A stretch of DNA of 64,000 bases from Schizochytrium sp. TIO01 (GCA_004764695.1 SMSO01000037.1:728247-792246); one strand, 5' to 3'. Positions 42,501-53,233 are shown, counted from the stretch's first letter. A program made the numbers and translations. The notes: a model not told the origin generated them from the sequence alone.

Positions 42501-43358
42501 CGAAAGCATAACCTCGCCCATGGCCTTTGTTAGCGTATAAGTGTTAGGGAATTCACCTTGGATCCGCAGCTGCATACGACTTAGGCCAAGCCCATCTGAG
42601 GATGATGGCACCTCTCTTTGCATGCTTTGGAGGACATCTTCAGGATCAAAATCCATCTCATGGATTTTCTCCGGAATCTTCTGGCCTGTTTTGATATTTG
42701 CTGCCACATATGCCGTAGATACATGAACCATGGCCCGAACCTTAAGCCTTCTCGCAACCTCAAGAGCTTCTAAAGCACCTTGTGTGTTGAGCTGTAAGGC
42801 TTGCTCGAGTGGGTCATCAAAGTTTACAGATGCCGCACAATGAAAGAAGATTTCTACATTCTCCATATCCATCCTCGCGAAATCCGCATCGCTGATCCCA
42901 AGTCTAGGCAACGTGATGTCACCATTCACAGCAACCAGAATTTCTTCACATCTTTCTATGACTTTCTCTCGACCCCAACTGCGTTCCAATGTTTGGAAAA
43001 TGGGCGAGTTTATAATCTCGAGTTTTACGCGTTCTGTTGCTAGCCTGCCCTTACCGGCCCTCACTAGCAAGAAAACACGCCGCACATCGCTGAAGCATCG
43101 GATCAGTTTTTCTACTAGCACCTTGCCCAGAAAACCTGTCGCTCCTGTCACCAAAACAGATCTTCCTCGCAAGAGTTCTCGTGCTGCAGCGCCGCCACAA
43201 GGCGCCTTTTCAACACTAGGTTTACCTTCATCAAACTCAGCATTATTTCCAGCATGGCCTAAATTCGCTTTGTGGCCACCCGAACCGAGGCCGACTCCAG
43301 CAACCCGCGTGTCAGTCGATTCGCTGGTTGCATCGAGGCCCGACCCAGTGGCCTTCAT
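39504..43358 (-). CDS. Fatty acyl-CoA reductase fused to DHAP/glycerol-3-phosphate acyltransferase
   Basis: One uninterrupted frame of 1284 aa, ATG at 43358. Residues 67-560 are a FAR of the male-sterility type: NAD(P)H-binding TGATGFLG (71-78), VSTAYVAAN (213-221), and active-site YTLTK (274-278) with Tyr274 and Lys278. FAR makes fatty alcohols from acyl-CoA. Residues about 685-1100 are a PlsB/GNPAT-type acyltransferase: block I HRSYVD (752-757, the HX4D catalytic pair), GAFFLRR (795-801), block III EGTRSRSGK (834-842), and block IV VPISIDYEK (869-877). GNPAT acylates DHAP at sn-1, and the alcohol from FAR replaces that acyl group in ether-lipid synthesis, so the fusion supplies both substrates of alkyl-DHAP synthase. 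A FAR-acyltransferase fusion is known in Dictyostelium. The C terminus is Ala-Arg-Ile, close to but not a standard peroxisomal PTS1. All catalytic motifs are present. Whether the acceptor is DHAP or glycerol-3-phosphate is inferred. Confidence 0.93.
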   Translation of the reverse strand: MKATGSGLDATSESTDTRVAGVGLGSGGHKANLGHAGNNAEFDEGKPSVEKAPCGGAAARELLRGRSVLVTGATGFLGKVLVEKLIRCFSDVRRVFLLVRAGKGRLATERVKLEIINSPIFQTLERSWGREKVIERCEEILVAVNGDITLPRLGISDADFARMDMENVEIFFHCAASVNFDDPLEQALQLNTQGALEALEVARRLKVRAMVHVSTAYVAANIKTGQKIPEKIHEMDFDPEDVLQSMQREVPSSSDGLGLSRMQLRIQGEFPNTYTLTKAMGEVMLSRRHGDVPLAIVRPSIVGAAWREPCPGWVDVVSAASAVFMGTILGVVTMLPGNPRGVAALIPVDFVVNHMLRACVSVWDRQGDLQVSHSCSSAFNPCRWRVVSNSVLASYRNKQPASKLTPGPVKFRMLQNRQQFALEWALRYSLPTWAYGRIAAFGGGDAAKLANKLQMLQDRAEYLVSLFEPFTTVEYIFDCSTAKRWSLEDKTLRDGQSPGSIPMVPTIDYGTNKLCVNALDIVWTRYIENYTYGLDRFILNENVVPISQSAVTHNDVSLTLGRLLKWDPDHHRISFPGMMSDISWAYTSSRKPGYTRSGVLGRLMGLTGWREGLAHEAKHVPRSTKRSPEAMRALVMRSNKVKAAIKDELKAELSRIKCKSSSKTISGSSPSTNDASLRSRSSARAKVLARANALFDEIASTLVDGPPRWLGWALRKIWRKMYDGIRVHEEGLEHLRAAAAAAQYPIVLVPTHRSYVDFVMLSFLMFAFNLPVPFIASTTDFLKMNGVSGILRSAGAFFLRRQGALEKDPLYAAVFTAYTQQLLVDRQIVEYYIEGTRSRSGKCLDPKSGLTSICIEPVRDGRLQDLIFVPISIDYEKPVEATLYSHEMLGSSKMPETTENLLKSMLRLGKSFGYISVQFGEHIMARQELQRATPAVSPARALGLQIIHAMQGAAVCMPIHLVATLLLTYRHGLTLDQLASSVEWLREEVLRRGGHVACAEGEDRTDLVKRAMHLLGDTIQRRQSPRVVQVAVDSATKDYHKMVILGYYRNKIIHLFASEGFWACGLYARTDSSTGLADLEFVQEDALLLESLLRREFIRTPRDVRDSLLDLQDRNIIEIAKDGKVRVAREHSDAERVYSLLCSMVWPLIDSYFVAVSALLALLPDAKVEIATLIQRMLTLAENLYHDQIIVHYESCASVTLQNAVETLKDWGVLTTHRKECPKRIGQERKIETFVTLLPPFNSRDHLHELVRRVDSLRGPRIHRGTTASSTTSSVADFPMLARI

Positions 43359-46300
43359 CGCAAACTAAGTCACGTGTTGACCAAGGTCAGTGCAAAAATC
43401 TTATTCTGCGGTCACAAGTTTCGTTGCGGTACTACAATTTTGTCTTCATGTTTTCTTCGAGTACCTATGTTTCTTTTTTGTTCCCACTTTGAAAATAGTT
43501 CATCTTATTTTATTATCTCCTTTTCTATGGTTTATGCTATCCACTTAGTTGCCAGCGCCTACTTTCAAAACACACAACATTTACTTTCGCCTGGATAACA
43601 CGTCCAAATCAAGCCTTTGGCATTTATTTCATGGATAAAAACTACACATTTTCCCTCTATTGCCACAACAATCGATCAATTATTGCTCGAAATTTTGAGA
43701 TATCAGAATTTGTTAAGAGGTGTTGCGAGACTCCAAGTATCGATTTGGGAAAAGAAAAAAAAAGTAGCTAAGGTACTCATTTTCCAGCGTGGCACAAAGG
43801 TAAAATTGAGCGAGGGTTGTTTCCTTAGGTTTAGGTCGAATTCAAAAAGATTTATCAAGTGAAAGAATGTATCGAAGACCTTTGCGTGTGAGTTGAGCTG
43901 AAGGTTGAGCACGATGTTGATAGATTTTGCAAACATGGAAGACTCAATCATACGAAAAACAAACGTTGTATTCTTTTGGGGAATCATATGTCGCAATGTA
44001 TATATACGTTTTATATGCCTCTTCTGCCCCCTACCTCTGACGAGGTCTGTCTGATCGCGTTGTATAATATACTATATAAGTTCTATTGATCAGAATACGG
44101 CAGGCTGGATACCGCTCAACATGTGTGCGGATAATTGGCTCCGGTCCGTTTTGACCAAGTGCGTGTTTTAGGCTATTCGCCAGATTTTAATATTGCTCTT
44201 CAGAGTATCCTAAATAGCAGAGAAAACAGACAGTAGCTACCAGCACGCAGCTTGTTTGCCGTTCACAGTAGGAAAACTGCAACAACAAGAGAAGTTTCTC
44301 GCTGTTTCTCTACGTGTTACAGGTTGGCACACACGTCCCTGGCCCTGACAGTCGGACAATCCGTGCAGGAGACACATAAGACCATTATGCCCGAAGCAGT
44401 TAAAGCTTATATTATGACTTGACTCATTCATCTTTTGAGGGTCTTGAACAGCTGTCCATAGAATACTTAATCATTTAGTCAGATCGAATTTACCAACACG
44501 TTATTTTATTGGTCAAAGCTAATGGCTCCGTTTGTTTAAAACCTAGTTGTGACTCCTTTTCATACAAGACAGCAACATCAAGACATCCTGATATCACTTG
44601 GTCCAGAGTGAACAGGTAGTATACTTGTCTTTGAATGTTGCCCCGTTCTACGAAGAGGATGGAATAGAACACAAAAAGACCTCAAATGAGCACGTAAGTT
44701 TATCTCAAATGGGTACATATATTTTATTTCAAACTTGTCGCAGTTGTGCAACCTAATTTCATTTTACATTCTAATAACCCATGATGTCAACAGAGTTATC
44801 GAATATCGAGATAACTCCTTTTCCGTAACCTTTATGGAATTATGATGACAATATTTAAGAACCAGTGCGAGTCAATTTTAACCTAAGTACAGCTAGCACC
44901 TGATCCCGTTTTGCAGATTACCAGGATCGCTGGACTGTCCAGTAGCAGCATCTGGCAATCTCCCCCTGAAGTCAGAGGTTTTGATCCCTTCTTTTTCTAA
45001 AAATATGAATAAAGTTCTCTCATCCTTTGGTAGATATTGCTAGTTTAGTCTCACATGCCCACCTTACCTTGCAAGTGGCAGTGCAACAAAATCCAATTCT
45101 TCGTCTCGGCGCACGCCATCTCCATATACAAGTACACAATTTAGCCCAATTTTGAGATCCACCGTTCATCGTCTTCTTCTAGCCTCTTTCCAAGTCAGTC
45201 CAACATCAAATCAATCAAACCGAGTTCAACATCGTCTGCAACGGCAAGCATAATGGCAATAGTATTGATATTGTTAAGGCTTGGGAAGCTCGTTTTTGCC
45301 TATTCATTCTCTCTGGAGCTCTCGTCGGCCAGTCTTCAACAACCTGAATTCACATTATCATAAATCGATGCTGCTGCTGCACGCGCTGACCAGACACTCC
45401 TACCTTATGGGATAATAGACACCGCTAGGACCGATAACTGAGAACGCCCGTGCACATCGATTCATCTCGCCAAAACCATGCTTGCGCCTCATTTCTGCAG
45501 TATTCCGCTCCACAAGTTGCTCAAATCGAACGACTTGCCTTTTCGGCCTGTCAGGAACAACGTTTCGGCCATTTCCAGCCGCGAGGTCCGCACGGGCCAA
45601 GCCCTTTGAAGGTAAGCGGAGCGCGCGCCGCTTTTTCATCTGCACTTTAGGAGTAGTGAAGTACTATGTAGGTAGGTAGGAAGGAGCCTACTACAGCAAA
45701 CACTACTACTACAGCTACAGAATTGTGACACCCAAAGTCAATTCTAACGCGTGAGTCTACGACTGAAGCGCTTAAACAGCATGATCTAAAGGCCACAAAG
45801 CCCACCATGGGATGAGTGTAGCCGTCCCGAGCTGCACCAAATGGGCTTGCGCCGCCATATCCCATGAGCTTGGGAAACACTGCGAATACGCTCCTCGAAT
45901 TTAAGACATAACAGCATCCGTGATTAATGCTTTTCCCTTCATAGATAATATATGTACTTAAATAAAATTTTATGAATATAGGTATATTTTAAAACTAGGT
46001 AGAATGAGTTTCTTTTTCTTCTCTCTCTTTTGCTTTATTTTATCGTATCAAGTTGAACCTCCTTTTTCTTATTTCCCGATTTTTTTTTCATTTTTTTTTA
46101 ATTTTAAAACATTTTTTTAAAAAATACATTTGAAACATTCTATTTGCTTTCATTGTATTGATTTATTGAAAAATAAAACATACAAATCAACATGTTACCT
46201 ATTATACCATGTATTAGTATTCTTTTGCATTCTCGCCAGTTGACCCATCCCTGAGAGCTCTTTTTCTTGGCTTAAAACTCAGGTCGAACGAAGCACATCC

Positions 46301-46532
46301 ATCTCTATTCACGAATCACGACTCTTTCAATAAGAAATCCACGGCAGAGTTAAGCACCTGCCGTACCTCGCACAGGTTTGCAAGTAAATGCAGAGCTTGG
46401 ACAATCGTATTTCTGAAAAAACAGAAAAAACTTGAGCGAGTACAAACAAAAACATGGCACTGATCGCAGATAACGGGGTCATCTCAAGCACTGGCCAATC
46501 GACACCCTTGTCGCACGAAGGGGAGCGCTAAC
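43359..46532. other. Gene-poor AT-rich spacer
   Basis: 3.2 kb without a supportable gene. Short frames up to 108 codons have no motifs. An 81-codon minus-strand frame at 45400-45645 is basic and G+C-richer than its surroundings but not recognisable. A hairpin-like segment near 44926-44945 was considered as RNA and rejected. Confidence 0.45.
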
Positions 46533-47280
46533 CTACTTGAAGAATTGAGAATCAATCGACAAGACTCTAAACTCTGGAGCAGGTGCGCTGGCCATCGTTC
46601 CCCGATTGCGAGCATTTGCATAGCAGAAGGCGGCACTTGTCACGTCTGTCACAATGAGGCGCAAGTCGCCTCGGAGCTCCGCCCTGTAGAGCTCCGCAAG
46701 GTGCTCAGATGCAGCAACATATTGCACCACGATCAGGCGAGCAATCAGCTCAGCCCAAGCGAAGGTCTCTCTTGAGATCGCAAACGAATTGCTCCGCTTT
46801 TACAACTCCAAGCAACCGTTCCTAGCGCGACCTTGCACTGCACTAGAAAACGTGCCAACGCAACGCAACGCAACGCAATGCAGCAGCAGCAACAACAACG
46901 ACAGAGTGCAACGCAGTGCAGCTCACCATCATCGCTGCGAGTATTTTTCTTTAGAACCTCAATGACTGCAGACATTAGAAGCTTCATCGACATCGACATC
47001 GACATTGGGCATCTCTGCGTCCTTGAAGATCTCTAAGACCACGTCCTTTCCAGCCCGCCCATGGCGTCGCAGAGGACAGGAAGTACACGCAGGCAAGCCA
47101 CTGCTGCACTCGCTTCAGGTTTCTTCGACATTGTCCAGAACTAATTCCACAATCAATCGTTGGTCTCCCCAAAGCGAAGCGCTTTTGGGGTCTTTCCGCT
47201 CACTTCTTTCTCCAGGCTTTATCTGAATTGGAGCTCCTCAAATTGCGCTTTTCGCGAGGGTCCAAGCGGACTTGCAAAGC

Positions 47281-47324
<44 letters not shown>

Positions 47325-47641
47325 CGTTTGCAATCTGATTCCTCGCGATGTTCTTCAATCGACGGCCCAAGGGCTCAAGGGCCCAAGGGTCCTTCGCGAG
47401 GTTCTTGAGCTTACGCCATTAAGTTGACCAAAGCAGGTTCCAGAGCCATCAGTTTCAACTTGACAGAGCCCTCCCTCATTGGGCGCTGCCAACTCCTCCG
47501 TTGACTGCCTTTGTTCGATTAGTTGTCGAGATTCTTCGCTTATTTCGAGACCCTGTTGGATTTGCTCCACTTTCAAGTGCTTCCTCCTCTGTAAGGTGTG
47601 CGTGCCTTTGCTCCACCTCGAGTTCACTCAACTGCTCACGA
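46533..47641 (-). pseudogene. Frame-broken coding relic with poly-Asp tract
   Basis: Reading the minus strand from about 47641, coding-like pieces follow each other with almost no gap but in changing frames. They are: REQLSELEVEQRHAHLTEEE; LEISEESRQLIEQRQSTEEL; IEEHREESDCKR, then a poly-Asp run from a GAT microsatellite, then GFASPLGPSRKAQFEELQF; KPGERSERKDPKSASLWGDQ, then RLIVELVLDNVEE; ASAAVACLRVLPVLCDAMGG; KDVVLEIFKDAEMPNVDVDV; and VIEVLKKNTRSDDGE. A last frame (46800-46533) contains FAWAELIARLIVVQYVAASE, then AELRGDLRLIVTDVTSAAF, and a stop. Several joins (e.g. at NVEE/KPEAS) overlap, leaving no room for an intron, so frameshift decay is more likely than splicing, although GTGAGC and GTAAGC donor-like sites exist. 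The helical LRVLPVLCDAM style suggests a HEAT/ARM-like protein, which is a guess. Confidence 0.45.
47281..47324. repeat. (ATC)n microsatellite, poly-Asp on the minus strand
   Basis: About fourteen ATC/CAT units. On the minus strand they read GAT, giving poly-Asp inside the coding-like relic; on the plus strand one frame gives poly-Ser. Confidence 0.9.
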
Positions 47642-48941
47642 AAACATAGTCATTCGTGAACACTCAAGACCCTTGTGTTGCCATGTAATGAGAGTCTGCA
47701 TTCTGCGCTTCTGTTTCCTCCCTTGGTATTATCTTATTATACTCTCCCCCCACCTTTTTTCTTCTCTTTTTAAGTTTTAAAAATTAGTGATTAAAATGTA
47801 AAATTTAAAACTAAACATTGAAAATACAGGTATGTAGCATATATTAAAAGTTTTACTCCTTTTTTCTGAATTAATTATGTTTTATTTATTTAAAAAATAA
47901 ATAAATTGTCTGGAGGGACAACAACGAAGGACAAAACGATGTCATGCTTCCTCGCAGGCTTAGAGATGCGCATCAAATCCTTCTCGCTCTCTTTCTAGCT
48001 GCACGGACTCAACTTAAATCTACTCGTGCTTGTCCTCAGAGGCGCTGCAGGCTCTGCTTTTGTCCGAGTTCCTCTGCCAGCTCTCTCCAGCCTTGGCAGT
48101 TTTGGAGATCTCTGATGCTAGCCGGTGCCTATATAGGTTCTATTGCGCCCTCATCGCTCTGCAACACCACTGTACCCCTCGTACTTTCCCGCAGTCGGCC
48201 TTTCCAGCTTTGCTTTTACAGAATATCCAACTTGCCGAGAGCTGAAAACGAATGTCGCGGAGCAACAGAACAATGTCATCGACGGGTTTTCGAAAGACAA
48301 CGGCTGACCAGGGACCTTGGTGTTGACTCTGCAGAGGTAGTAGGTACCATCCACGCCTGGAAATCGTACCTTGTTTTAAGTGATCTGCGACTCTGAAAGG
48401 AAAGCTTTGAACAATAGGAGATCAGGGAACAACATACTCGTTCCCCAAAGTTCTACTCATATTGCACTCAACATTCAGACTCTCTAACCATCTGCACTAA
48501 ACTATGCAGGGTATGATCTTTGCAGATTATTGCAAGATTGTAGCCTCGATTCCATTGAAGGGCCAAAAACGCACACTCTCGCCAACTCGCATGAAACAAA
48601 CAACCTGCCTGTTGAAGGAACTACGTACTTCTTAAAGCATAAGAGGTGCTTTTGTATAACTTTATCTTACTTTTGAGAATATAAAACATTTGATATACCT
48701 ACCTATAGTGTGTCATGTATAGCACTTTAAATTGTCCTTCCAAACCTAGAATCAAGATTAAAGCTACACTTTGACCAAAAGTTTTAGCACTCAAGAAAGG
48801 GTTCATGTTTACAATAACAATCGTTTTATATATAATATTTCAATTCAACAATAGCAACAACAGATTTTTTATTTTTATTATTTTTATATAAAAAATATTA
48901 ATTAAACAGAATTAGTCTGCCTATGCGGATTCTAAGAGACA
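47642..48941. other. Spacer with very AT-rich patch
   Basis: A strongly AT-rich patch lies near 47770-47920 and another near 48830-48910. A 150-codon plus-strand frame at 47944-48396 has no motif and is Cys/Ser/Arg-rich; it is not called as a gene. Confidence 0.4.
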
Positions 48942-49478
48942 CTAACGCTCCCATGAAATTGCCAATTTCGTGAGCCGGTCCATCACTGTCACATGAAAGA
49001 AAGGAAAGTCACCACCAAGTAGGTAGTAGGTAATAAATACTATGTTGGCAGTTTCTAATATCTCGCCAGCAAGAATGGAGAGGACATGAATGATCCGTCC
49101 AGCACTTGAGTTAGTCAATTGGAGAGTTGAACAACTAACGATTGAGGACATCGCGGAGGAAGAGAGCAACGATAGGAACCATAGCTTGGAGCCAAAGAGA
49201 ATCATTCAATTCATGCTGTTGCAGTTGCAGAAGGTTTCTTTCAACGATAGGCAGCAACCGTGCCAAGCGAGTTGAGCAGGTACTTTTCTGTGATGTGTTG
49301 AAAAATGGGGAATCAGTGCGCTGCTTAAATTTGACGGTTCTGTCCCAGAATAGAATGGTTTGCAAATCAAGAACCTTGCAAGCTGCCCTCGAAGTTGTAA
49401 ACGTGCACGGCGAAAGGCAAATACCGCCACCAGCATGTTCGCCTGAGATTGCTGTGATGCACTCGGCAGTTACAGAAT
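48942..49478 (-). pseudogene. Second frame-broken coding relic on the minus strand
   Basis: Minus-strand pieces in three frames: SQANMLVAVFAFRRARLQLR and FLICKPFYSGTEPSNLSSAL (about 49468-49250); STRLARLLPIVERNLLQLQQ then LWLQAMVPIVALFLRDVLN (about 49295-49138); and SSAGRIIHVLSILAGEILET then FHVTVMDRLTKLAISWER with a stop (about 49110-48942). Each change happens within a few bases. The helical, Leu-rich character is like that of the relic at 46.5-47.6 kb, and both lie on the same strand, so they could be remains of one gene. A short-intron gene is the alternative. Confidence 0.35.
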
Positions 49479-51576
49479 GAGCAGCTCGGGAGTTGCCTCG
49501 GAACCGAAGTACGAATCAAGACTGCCATACGAAGTTGATGCCGGACAGGAAACCTACTTGCTTAAAGGCGAGATAAACTCACACGAGTTCAGAATCGACC
49601 TGAGGGTGCGAGTGTGGTTATTGTTCCTGCGACCGATTGAGCAATGGTTTCTTTCTTCCTGCTTTTTCAAACAGGCAATCAATTTTACAGAGTGTAAAAC
49701 TCCTCTTTATATTTGCAGGTTTCTGCAACCCAGGATGTCTCAAGACTCAGATGAGGTAATCTAATCAAGCCACCACTGTTGTTTTATCCTCGAGTTATGT
49801 TTGCTGCCTTCTATTTCACAAGGAAGTTTCGTTTGGTCATCCGATTCCAACTTCGCTAATCAGCATTTGCGTGTAAATCCATAGATTTGTAAATTTGGAA
49901 CTGGCCCTATATATCGCTTCGTATGCTTTTTGTAAATACCCAGCGCCTAGTACAAACCTACACTGTATGCGTATTTTTTTCTGCACGCCTTGTAATTATT
50001 GTGACTCAGTGCAGTATTTCGTGTGCTTCATTATTTCAGGTATGCCCCTCCCGTCTATTTATACTGAAGATCTTACATTGATCTTCTGATATACCGAGCC
50101 TACCAAAGAACCACCTGCAAAGGGATGTCTCATTTTCTTGAACTGTGAAAGCTTGCTATCTAAACGGATGAACAATAAAATAAGATAATGAACATTGGCG
50201 CAAAACACCAATGGTAGACCAGCTCCAAGAGCAAAATCTTATGAGTCTATCCGTGCGACAACTTCACCCTTAACCCAGTGACTTGCGAATGAACGGTGCC
50301 TTTGCCCTTCTTCAAATCGGTCGGATAGTAAAGAATAAAAACCCAAATGGTGGAGTTTCAAAGATCTCAGAGTTTTCGTTTACTCGTCAATTCGGTTGTC
50401 AAGCACAGCATCTGCAAGGCCCCCAAGGAAGACAGACACCCACTCATATGTAATTATCATATGGTGAACTTTCTACGCTCTTTATTACTGATGCGGGTGT
50501 AAGGACATGATCCTTGCTAGGTAACCATCCTAGGTACTATGTCGGCCTAAAACTCTATCGCTCCAGCAGATCATAAAACTCGTCAAATCTAACAGCGACA
50601 AGAGACGATCATAACCTCATAATCGTCGAGAGCGGAGGAGAACGACCAGCTCTTACAGAAGCGTAGATACGCTGAGCATTGGCAACCGTGCCAATCAAAT
50701 GCCTGCAAATCGACCCATTCTACAACGTTGCCTGCTACTTATAGATTGGCAGGGAGCTCATCAGGTACCTGAAGTAAAAAAGGCACTGGAATTAGGAGGA
50801 GACAACAACTCTTTTCGCCTGTTACCTTCCTTTTGCCCGACTTGTCCACCCTTAGGAGGACTCTTAAGTACTCGTCTATTCACCGTTCTGTAACACTTGC
50901 TCTGTTCTTTCCTTCCTGCGTTCTTTCATATTCTCTGCTGCTCTCTTATTCCACTGTTTCTGCAAAAAGCAGACTTTCATCCACTATGGTTTTTGGTAGG
51001 TACTACCTAGGTACTACTTTTCTTTTTTGGTTTCAGGGACTCGCATTCCCACAGCTGAGTGTGAAAGTGTGCACCGTGAAAGTACGAGATCGCACGAATA
51101 TCGAGGACATGAAATCTTTATTACAACAACCGCAGAGCCTGTCTCTCAAGTAAGTTCACATCTTCGCAGCCCAACGGATCGCCGCAACTTTAGTCATATC
51201 TTGTGGTTTTAGTAGATATCCTTCGGTCGAATTCCAGGCTCTGTTCCTCTAGCGGAGCTGAGGCCTCTTACCCCTTTCTTTAGAGCTTGGCTTTGCTTTG
51301 CTCGGCTTCGTCAAAACCATCTTCTTTCACACAGGGGCTTTTTCACTATACATAGGTATGCATATTTATGAATACTTCTTCTCTTAAAAACTAAAACCCA
51401 ACATCAACATAATAATTTGCTTTCAATCTACTTTCTTAATTGAATTAAAAATTATAAAGAACGAAGCAAAAAACAAAATGACCGGAAGTTTAACTATTTT
51501 TCCCTTTCGTATACTTCTTTGTTTCTAGAGTCGTTAAAAAGCTACTTTGAAAGACCGCTCCTCTCTGTCTTCCCTT
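49479..51576. other. Gene-poor stretch with possible small exons
   Basis: No complete gene. Two plus-strand pieces look like exons. One is 49477-49606 (MSSSGVASEPKYESRLPYEV onward), with a GTGCGA at its end and pyrimidine-rich AG sites after it. The other is 51041-51148, preceded by TTTTGGTTTCAG and followed by GTAAGT. They could not be joined into a model. Confidence 0.3.
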
Positions 51577-51771
51577 TCAATAAAACGTGTTCTCCATCTT
51601 CGAGTCCGCCTTCGCCTTCTTCGCTGCTCGCTTACCCAGGTCCGCCCAAAGCCTCTCTTCTGCACTAACCTGAGGCGTGTCTTCTGCATGTGCGTCTGTT
51701 GGTCTGTCTGACTCTCTGCGCTGCATCATACTTTGCATCACTTCGCAGTGAGTCAACTCCTCAAAGAGCAG
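51577..51771 (-). CDS. Possible 3' terminal exon (partial gene)
   Basis: On the minus strand a typical acceptor (TTTTCTTCGTTTCAG) is directly followed by an open frame of 64 codons. The frame begins LLFEELTHCEVMQSMMQRRE and ends with a basic stretch, GKRAAKKAKADSKMENTFY, and a stop. The open frame continues upstream of the acceptor as a lower-quality sequence. The rest of the gene was not found, and the family is unknown. The exon call is an inference from splice-site and codon appearance. Confidence 0.3.
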   Translation of the reverse strand: MLFEELTHCEVMQSMMQRRESDRPTDAHAEDTPQVSAEERLWADLGKRAAKKAKADSKMENTFY

Positions 51772-52321
51772 CCTGAAACGAAGAAAAGGGCCCAAAAACT
51801 GGAGGAGACCCAAGTTTCCGCAGCTTTTCAAGTGCCTTTCTTTCTTTCTTTCCTTCCTGCGTGGTACCCAGATATGGAGGTCCCCAATAGTAGTACCCGG
51901 TGCGAGATGGATTTCTTCAGAGTGGATGTTTGAGGATAGATCGAGAAGGTACGATGTCAGAAATGCTCCTCTTAAGTTGGCCAACAACGAAGCCCGACCG
52001 GAATACAGGAATCTGGAACCTCAGCTCCTCTCGTCCTATGACGTCTTTCGTTTATAGCCTTCTTCGTTTGCGATGGTTTTGAAGAAGTGGATTTTACTGA
52101 GACATCGATACTTCAACTGTCACTATTTCTTGAAAGCTGCTGTTTGAGTTTTATTTTATTTTATTTACAAATAGAATAGAATAAGATAGAAACATGTTAT
52201 TTTTAATTTTAGAAACAACAATAAGTTAAATTGAAAATAATCATACTAATAATAAGGTACTTAGTGTTTTCAGAGATTGAAAATAATACAAAAAAAATAT
52301 GATGAAAGGCATTCTTCACAC

Positions 52322-52581
52322 TCACACAAGGGCCCTCGAGGCCACTCGGCCGCGGCGGCCTTCAATCCTTCCAGCCTTACACTCGAATAGGATCTTCCGA
52401 AGAACATCACTCGAGGTCTCCTTGAGGAGGTCTGATCCATTTGTTTGTTTGTTCGCTTGCGAGCAAACTTGAAGGTCCGTGGATGCTGCTTGTTCTGCGT
52501 TCTTTTCGACTCTTGCGACGGAGAATAATAAGTGAACAAGGAGGACGAAGAAATGAGCACTTATCGACGGTCGTTCAAAAA
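52322..52581 (-). other. Open coding-like segment lacking an ATG
   Basis: A minus-strand frame of about 86 codons is open from a TGA near 52582 to a TGA at 52322 but has no in-frame ATG. It begins with a hydrophobic stretch, SAHFFVLLVHLLFSVARVEK, and goes on with GSDLLKETSSDVLRKILFEC, which looks like an amphipathic helix. It might be an exon or a relic. Nothing nearby completes it. Confidence 0.25.
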
Positions 52582-53233
52582 GTCATCACAGTTCTCGCGC
52601 TCACCCGCAGTGTTCCATAGTTCTGCGTTCTGTGAATCTCTGAACAATTCCCACAGCCACTCTTTTCGCCTCTCAATCATGCTGTGTTAAGGAGTCAATC
52701 TTCCCTTACAGTTTTTTATGTTTGTTTTTTAACACATTTTGTTTTTGTTTGCATAGGTAACAATTATAAATTATTTATCCACAAAACAGACACACCCTTC
52801 CACCTCTGTTAAACTTTAGGTCTATCATTGCAGATACGCCAAGACCGGTTATTAAAGCGAGTGGAAAACGGAGCAGATTCTGAATATTGGCGGCCTATCA
52901 TTGCTCTGCCATCCTGGAGTTTTGATATGCGCGCGTGTTCACTTGTGTTGTTTACTTTGAGTGCGTGCACGAGTGTCGATGCACTCCAAATTCCTTTTCG
53001 TCTTGTTTTGTCACCTTGCTTTTTAGTGCAAACCTAAAAGCCTTTTGAAAAAGAAAAGAAATGATAGCATCATGACTGATCGAAAGGTTATTATAGTTTA
53101 TAACTTTCTTTTTTCTTTCTTTTCTTTGCTAATTACCTTTATGAGACAAGGAGTTATTGTTTCTAATTGAAACCTTAAAGGTTTTATCTAATTAGAATCA
53201 AAATTTACGAAAAGAAAACAATAAATATGTGCT

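Noticed and set aside
44920-45000. tRNA-like or structured RNA: hairpin CTGGACTGTCCAG followed by a GGTTTTGATCC B-box-like element and a T run
   Set aside because: The acceptor and D stems cannot be formed and the T stem pairs poorly. The resemblance is limited to one hairpin and a loose B box.
51218-51245. B-box-like GGTCGAATTCC
   Set aside because: No matching A box or cloverleaf around it.
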